Shown here: positions 59,915-64,000 of the stretch, piece after piece
Layout of the letters: each line of letters begins with the position of its first letter
How positions within the stretch are numbered: position 1 is the stretch's first letter
Assembly (NCBI RefSeq): GCF_040548815.1
Contig: NZ_JBEPSM010000004.1
Span: 124,001 to 188,000, forward strand
Source of the DNA: Kaistia defluvii
Lineage (GTDB): Bacteria > Pseudomonadota > Alphaproteobacteria > Rhizobiales > Kaistiaceae
Reading direction: 5' to 3'
Length of the DNA stretch: 64,000 bases
Program-made: the position numbers and the translations under genes
Notes under the pieces: generated by a model
Told to the model about the DNA's origin: nothing
Database searches by the model: none
The model's input: only the letters and a program-made list of their open reading frames with translations

Positions 59915-60829
59915 TCAGACTTCGCGGATGGCGACGAATTGGGCGGCGGCGGCCAGCGTCTCGGCGCGGTCCCCGAACGGCGCCAGCACGCCTTCCGCCT
60001 CGAGGACGAGATCGTCCAGCATGGCGCGCACCGGCGTGACGCCATAGAGGCCAACCAGCGTACCCTTGCCGCGTGACGAATCCTTGCCGGTCGCCTTGCC
60101 CAGCGCCTCGGTCGTCGCCGTCTCGTCGAGGATGTCGTCGGCGAGCTGGAAGGCGAGGCCGATGATTTCGCCGAAACGGCGGATCCGCGCCCGGTCCTCC
60201 GCCGAGGCGCGCCCGAGAAGGGCGCCGGCCTCGCAGGAAAAGCGGATCAGGGCGCCGGTCTTCATCGCCTGCAACCGGCGGATCGCCACCTCGTCGGGCG
60301 TCTCGGTCTCGGCCTGAAGGTCGAGCATCTGCCCGCCGGCCATGCCGCCAAGGCCCGACGCGCGGGCGAGCCCCAGCACCAGGTCGGACCGGACAAGCGG
60401 GTCCGCGTCGGTGGCCGGATCGGCCAGGATGTCGAAGGCCAGCGTCTGCAACGCATCGCCGGCCAGGATCGCGGTCGCCTCGTCGAAGGCGCGATGCACC
60501 GTCGGCCGGCCGCGCCTCAGGTCGTCGTCGTCCATGGCCGGAAGGTCATCATGCACCAGGCTGTAGGCGTGCAGGCATTCGAGCGCCGCGCCGACGCGCA
60601 GCGCGCCCTCGGTGTCGGCGTCGAACATCCTTGCCGTCTCGATGGCCAGGAAGGCGCGCAGCCGCTTTCCGCCGCCGAGCGTGGCATGGCGCATCGCCTC
60701 GACCAGCCGGACCGGCCGGGCGATCTCGCCCTCGCGCGGATTGGAGCCGAGCACGCGATCGAGCGCGCGCTCGACCGCCGTCGCCGCGCCGGAAAGGCGG
60801 GCTGCAAAATCATCGTCAAGCCGAACCAA
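59915..60829 (-). CDS. ispA: Polyprenyl (farnesyl/geranyl) diphosphate synthase
   Basis: This 304-residue trans-prenyltransferase has GGGKRLRAFLAIETA near residue 55. The first Asp-rich motif is HDDLPAMDDDDLRRGRPTVH near residue 95, DALQTLAFDIL lies near residue 130, MAGGQMLDLQAE near residue 170, KTGALIRFSCEAGA near residue 195 and the second Asp-rich motif in FQLADDILDE near residue 232. The start is uncertain: no ATG or GTG lies close to the family N-terminus. The TTG at 60829 has GAGG 5 bases upstream. The pathway partner ispG is 1.5 kb away. Confidence 0.9.
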   Translation of the reverse strand: MVRLDDDFAARLSGAATAVERALDRVLGSNPREGEIARPVRLVEAMRHATLGGGKRLRAFLAIETARMFDADTEGALRVGAALECLHAYSLVHDDLPAMDDDDLRRGRPTVHRAFDEATAILAGDALQTLAFDILADPATDADPLVRSDLVLGLARASGLGGMAGGQMLDLQAETETPDEVAIRRLQAMKTGALIRFSCEAGALLGRASAEDRARIRRFGEIIGLAFQLADDILDETATTEALGKATGKDSSRGKGTLVGLYGVTPVRAMLDDLVLEAEGVLAPFGDRAETLAAAAQFVAIREV

Positions 60830-60969
60830 GATTGCCTCATCGATACGCCGGGGTCCCGGAAGCCTTGCCGCGATCGGGAGGCCTGCGTCAAGCTTGGCGT
60901 TCAGCAGCGATCCGGGACGACGGGCCTGCCCACCATCGCAAGGGGCAGGCCGTCGGGAGTATCCCGCGA

Positions 60970-61497
60970 TCAGGCCGCTTCGGCGGCTTCGAGGGAGACG
61001 GCGACCGACTGGATGATCGCGGCGAAGCGGACCGCGGCCTGGATGATGTCGGACGGCACGTTCGCCTTCTTCAGCACGGCCTCGTGGCTGTCCATGCACA
61101 TGCCGCAGCCATTGATCGCCGAGACGGCCAGCGACCAGAGCTCGAAATCGACCTTGTCGACGCCGGGGTTGCCGATGACGTTCATGCGCAGCTTGGCCGG
61201 CATGGTGCGGTATTCGGGGTTCGAGACCAGATGGCTGAAGCGGTAATAGACGTTGTTCATCGCCATGATCGAGGCTGCCGACTTGGCCGCCGCCAGCACG
61301 GCCGGCGCCAGATGCGGCGCAGCTTCCGCCTCGAGCGCCGCCTTCACCACCGGATTGCGGCTGGCGATGCCGCAGGCGACCATCAGGCCGTATTTCTGCT
61401 GCGGCGTCAGCGTCTCGTCCGAGGCGAGCGTCGACAGGTTGAGACGGACATCCTTGGCGAAATCCGGAATGCGGGACTTCAGCTGATCGATCGACAT
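60970..61497 (-). CDS. ahpD: Alkyl hydroperoxide reductase AhpD family protein
   Basis: This 175-residue carboxymuconolactone-decarboxylase-fold protein has the redox motif [10 protein letters not shown] (Cys131, Cys134, His138). [13 protein letters not shown] near residue 81 and [26 protein letters not shown] are typical of AhpD. AhpD regenerates AhpC in mycobacteria. It lies 123 bases downstream of ahpC on the same strand. Confidence 0.93.
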   Translation of the reverse strand: MSIDQLKSRIPDFAKDVRLNLSTLASDETLTPQQKYGLMVACGIASRNPVVKAALEAEAAPHLAPAVLAAAKSAASIMAMNNVYYRFSHLVSNPEYRTMPAKLRMNVIGNPGVDKVDFELWSLAVSAINGCGMCMDSHEAVLKKANVPSDIIQAAVRFAAIIQSVAVSLEAAEAA

Positions 61498-61620
61498 GGA
61501 AACCCCTAAGGGAGAGAGCGCCTCGGAGGCCGGCGGCCGGCGAAGCGCCTTGGGAAACGGAACGGGTCCGGGCGCCCCGGGCCCGCGCTAAGGCGAGACC
61601 GGGGCGTCCGGAAGCCAGGC

Positions 61621-62172
61621 TCAGGCTGCCAGCGTGGCGCCGCCGACGTCGCGGTTGCAGGCGCAGAGCTCGTCGGTCTGCAGCGCGTCGAGAACGCGCA
61701 GCGTGTCCTTCGGATTGCGGCCGACATTGAGGTTGGTCGCGTAGGAATGCTGGATCACGCCATCGGGATCGACGATGTAGGTGACGCGATAGGCGACGCC
61801 GTCCGGCGAACGCACGCCGAGGCCGTCGACCAGCGAGCCGTTGGTGTCGGCGAAGTTCCAGATCGGCAGCTTGTCCAGATCCTTGTGGTCGCGGCGCCAG
61901 GCAAGCTTGACGAACTCGTTGTCGGTGGAGCCGCCGAGCACGACGGCGTCGCGATCCTCGAAATCACCCGACAGGCGGGCGAATTCGGCGATCTCGGTCG
62001 GGCAGACGAAGGTGAAGTCCTTCGGGTAGAAGAAGATCACCTTCCACTTGCCGGGGAAGCTTTTCTCGGTCAGCGTCTCGAAGGCGCTCTCGCCATTTTC
62101 TTCGTGGCTGTTGAAGCCGGGCTTCACGCCGGTCACGGAAAATTCGGGCAGCTTATCGCCAATGCCGAGCAT
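61621..62172 (-). CDS. ahpC: Peroxiredoxin AhpC-type
   Basis: This 183-residue 2-Cys peroxiredoxin has the peroxidatic Cys57 in FTFVCPTEI, followed by FARLSGDFEDRDAVVLGGSTDNEFVKLAWRR. C-terminal Cys170 and Cys172 in DELCACN probably resolve the disulfide, as in the AhpC that pairs with AhpD (no AhpF is adjacent). It reduces alkyl and hydrogen peroxides. It is divergent from oxyR, the usual activator. AGGAGAG precedes the ATG. Confidence 0.94.
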   Translation of the reverse strand: MLGIGDKLPEFSVTGVKPGFNSHEENGESAFETLTEKSFPGKWKVIFFYPKDFTFVCPTEIAEFARLSGDFEDRDAVVLGGSTDNEFVKLAWRRDHKDLDKLPIWNFADTNGSLVDGLGVRSPDGVAYRVTYIVDPDGVIQHSYATNLNVGRNPKDTLRVLDALQTDELCACNRDVGGATLAA

Positions 62173-62356
62173 TTTTCTCTCCTGTCACGATGGGGATCGT
62201 GTTGTGAATTTCCGCAGTGCAGCTAACCCCGGAGAGTCGCTGCTGCATGTGCGAATGGATCTCACGCGGGAGCGGTTCGGTCAAATCGTAATAACCGGAG
62301 TTTGGCATCGGAAATCCCGATTGCCGCTTCCACAACCTGCGGCTATAGCAGGCGCC

Positions 62357-63289
62357 ATGCTTTTGCCGACGCTCCGCCAGATGCAGTATTTCGTCGCCCT
62401 CGCCGAGATCGGTTCGTTCAGCCGGGCGGCGAACGCCTGCCATGTTACGCAATCCACGCTGTCCGACGCCATCCGCCAGCTGGAGGAGACGGTCGGCGTG
62501 TCGCTGATCGACCGCTCCAACCGGACGATGGCGCTGACGGCGGCGGGCGAGGAGGCCGTGCGGCGCATGAAGGCGCTGCTGGTCGATGCGCGCGAGATGG
62601 TCGACGCGGCGCGCTCGAGCCAGGCGCCGCTTTCCGGCCGCATCCGCCTGGGCGTCATTCCGTCGATCGCGCCCTATTTCCTGCCGCGCGCCCTTCCCGA
62701 GCTGCGCCGCGCCTATCCCGATCTGCGCCTCCATCTGCGCGAGGACCTGACACGGACACTGCTGGATGATTTGCGGGGCGGCCGGCTCGACATCTGCCTG
62801 ATCGCCTTTCCGGTCCAGACCGAGGGGCTGGCGACCGAAATCATCGCCGAGGACAGCCTGCTGCTCGCCGTCGATGCCGGCCACCGGCTCGCCGGCCGCA
62901 AGAGCGTGCAGCGCGAGGAACTGGCGGAGGAGACGCTGCTGCTGCTGGAGGACGGCCACTGCCTGCGCGATCACATCCGCGCCGTGGCGCCCGGCCTCGC
63001 CGACCGGCAGAACGAGGAGATCCGGGCCTCCAGCCTGACCACCCTCGTCCATATGGTGGATAACCAGCTCGGCATCACCTTCCTGCCGCGGATCGCCGTC
63101 GAGGCGGGCATCCTGTCGGGAACCGACATCAAGCTTTCCGAACTCGACGGCAAGGCGGCGCGGCGCTCGCTCGGCCTCGTCTGGCGCAACGGATCAAGCC
63201 GCGAGGCCGATTTCCGCCTGCTCGCCGGCTTCCTGCGCCAGTTCGCCATCGAGCCCGTCCGCGATCGAGCCGCACTGGATCCCGCATGA
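62357..63289 (+). CDS. oxyR: LysR family hydrogen peroxide regulator OxyR
   Basis: This 310-residue regulator has a LysR helix-turn-helix (LRQMQYFVALAEIGSFSRAANACHVTQSTLSDAIRQLE split, residues 6-43) and a periplasmic-binding-like sensor domain. LLLLEDGHCLRDH (near residue 202) matches the OxyR peroxidatic Cys199 region. The second E. coli redox Cys (Cys208) is replaced here, with no Cys after Cys202. ATG at 62357 is preferred over a long in-frame extension. It is divergent from ahpC and overlaps mtgA by 4 bases. Confidence 0.9.
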   Translation: MLLPTLRQMQYFVALAEIGSFSRAANACHVTQSTLSDAIRQLEETVGVSLIDRSNRTMALTAAGEEAVRRMKALLVDAREMVDAARSSQAPLSGRIRLGVIPSIAPYFLPRALPELRRAYPDLRLHLREDLTRTLLDDLRGGRLDICLIAFPVQTEGLATEIIAEDSLLLAVDAGHRLAGRKSVQREELAEETLLLLEDGHCLRDHIRAVAPGLADRQNEEIRASSLTTLVHMVDNQLGITFLPRIAVEAGILSGTDIKLSELDGKAARRSLGLVWRNGSSREADFRLLAGFLRQFAIEPVRDRAALDPA

Positions 63290-63987
63290 CATTCCAACTG
63301 CCGGCCGCCCTCTCCCGACCGTTTGCAGGCCGCAAGGGCCTCGTCACAGGTATCGCCAAAGTGTTTGCCCTTCTCGTTGCCCTGCCCCTGATCCTGACGC
63401 CGATCTATTCCGTCGTGCCGCCGGTCTCGACGCTGATGCTGTGGTCGGGCCTCACGGGACAGGGGATGAAACGGGACTGGGTGCCGTTCGACGAGATCTC
63501 GCCCAACCTGGTCAACTCGGTGATCATGTCCGAGGACGGCCAGTTCTGCTCGCATTGGGGCGTCGACTGGGGCGCGCTCAACGCGGTGCTCGACCGCGAA
63601 GGAGGGCCGTCGCGGGGCGCCAGCACGATCGCGATGCAGACGGTGAAGAACCTGTTCCTGTGGTCGTCGCGCTCCTACATCCGCAAGGGGCTGGAGATTC
63701 CGCTCGCCTACTACGCGGATTTCATCCTGTCGAAGCGGCGGGTGATGGAGATCTACCTGAACATCGCGGAATGGGGTCCGGGCCTGTTCGGCGCCGAGGC
63801 GGCATCGCAGTTCTATTTCAACAAGCCGGCCTCCAAGCTGACGCCGCGCCAGGCGGCGCTGCTGACCGCGGCGCTGCCCAACCCGATCACACGCAATCCG
63901 GCCAAGCCGACGCGCTATCTGAACAGCCGCGCCCGCAACATCGAGACCCGCGCCCGCGCCGCCCGCGACTATGTCGGCTGTCTTTAG
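63286..63987 (+). CDS. mtgA: Monofunctional biosynthetic peptidoglycan transglycosylase
   Basis: This 233-residue GT51 enzyme polymerises lipid II glycan. It has an N-terminal membrane anchor (about residues 22-45), the catalytic Glu in SVIMSEDGQFCSHWG near residue 82, RGASTIAMQTVKNLFLW near residue 109, KRRVMEIYLNIAEWGPG near residue 150 with the second Glu, and YFNKPASKLTPRQAALL. It starts inside the oxyR stop (ATGA), so it is coupled to oxyR. The window ends 13 bases after its stop. Confidence 0.93.
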   Translation: MTFQLPAALSRPFAGRKGLVTGIAKVFALLVALPLILTPIYSVVPPVSTLMLWSGLTGQGMKRDWVPFDEISPNLVNSVIMSEDGQFCSHWGVDWGALNAVLDREGGPSRGASTIAMQTVKNLFLWSSRSYIRKGLEIPLAYYADFILSKRRVMEIYLNIAEWGPGLFGAEAASQFYFNKPASKLTPRQAALLTAALPNPITRNPAKPTRYLNSRARNIETRARAARDYVGCL

Positions 63988-64000
63988 GACACCGCCTCCG

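Noticed and set aside
60922..60950. Hairpin GGCCTGCCC/GGGGCAGGCC downstream of ahpD as a terminator
   Set aside because: It lies just after the ahpD gene, but no T-run follows on the minus strand and the loop is long; too weak to call.
1..64000. tRNA, rRNA or the 4.5S SRP RNA near ffh
   Set aside because: I looked through intergenic regions by eye and saw no cloverleaf or SRP-like fold. A covariance-model scan would be decisive.

Overview
The window is GC-rich chromosomal DNA from an alphaproteobacterium, most likely a member of the Hyphomicrobiales (Rhizobiales). The evidence is the gene order and content: ffh-rpsP-rimM-trmD followed by rplS and leuC; a chorismate mutase-hisC-tyrC cluster; a CpdR-type receiver; phaA/phaB/phaR; osmoregulated glucan genes opgGH; DUF2125, IalB-like and extensin-like proteins; and families of dispersed palindromic intergenic repeats. 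The genus cannot be fixed from the sequence. I saw no rRNA, tRNA, CRISPR array, prophage or transposase gene.

Layout: 0.3-5.2 kb holds cpdR, hpt and the overlapping ftsE-ftsX-YdcF-plsC group (cell cycle, purine salvage, division and envelope, phospholipid). 5.4-13.2 kb holds a ChaC-like cyclotransferase, a DUF2125 protein, a racemase-family protein, the chorismate mutase-hisC-tyrC operon, two small-molecule enzymes (gloB and a cupin) and a methyltransferase. 13.4-18.4 kb holds a large NYN-domain protein and the polyhydroxybutyrate (PHB) genes phaB, phaA and divergent phaR. 18.6-27.9 kb holds YkvA and IalB-like proteins, the SRP/ribosome-maturation operon, a TetR/MAPEG divergent pair, rplS, a methyltransferase and leuC. 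28-34.7 kb holds two paralogous secreted small proteins, GNAT, a small metallopeptidase, leuD, a CitE-like protein, pdxY, a DUF429 protein and carbonic anhydrase; leuB is not in the window. 34.9-43 kb holds asd with a threonine-rich leader ORF, aldo/keto reductase, an Nramp transporter with a candidate Fur/Mur box, an altronate dehydratase-like protein and ribokinase. 43-50.6 kb holds opgGH and pyruvate carboxylase. 50.6-64 kb holds a GIY-YIG nuclease boxed by inverted repeats, an extensin-like protein, a sugar dehydrogenase, the bdhA-patatin-GNAT operon, zur, ispG, a DUF559 nuclease boxed by a second family of inverted repeats, a META protein, a polyprenyl synthase, ahpD/ahpC, oxyR and mtgA.

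The signals I consider least explained are four. (1) Two small nuclease genes (GIY-YIG at 50918-51211, DUF559 at 58500-58880) each sit between exact inverted copies of a different palindromic repeat family, like minimal repeat-nuclease cassettes. (2) A 41-codon ORF upstream of asd carries 11 Thr codons and a hairpin after its stop, resembling an amino-acid attenuation leader. (3) A 10-bp inverted repeat would occlude the hpt ribosome binding site. (4) Two paralogous Cys-pair secreted proteins lie between leuC and leuD. Functions are inferred from recognised family motifs; no database search was run.
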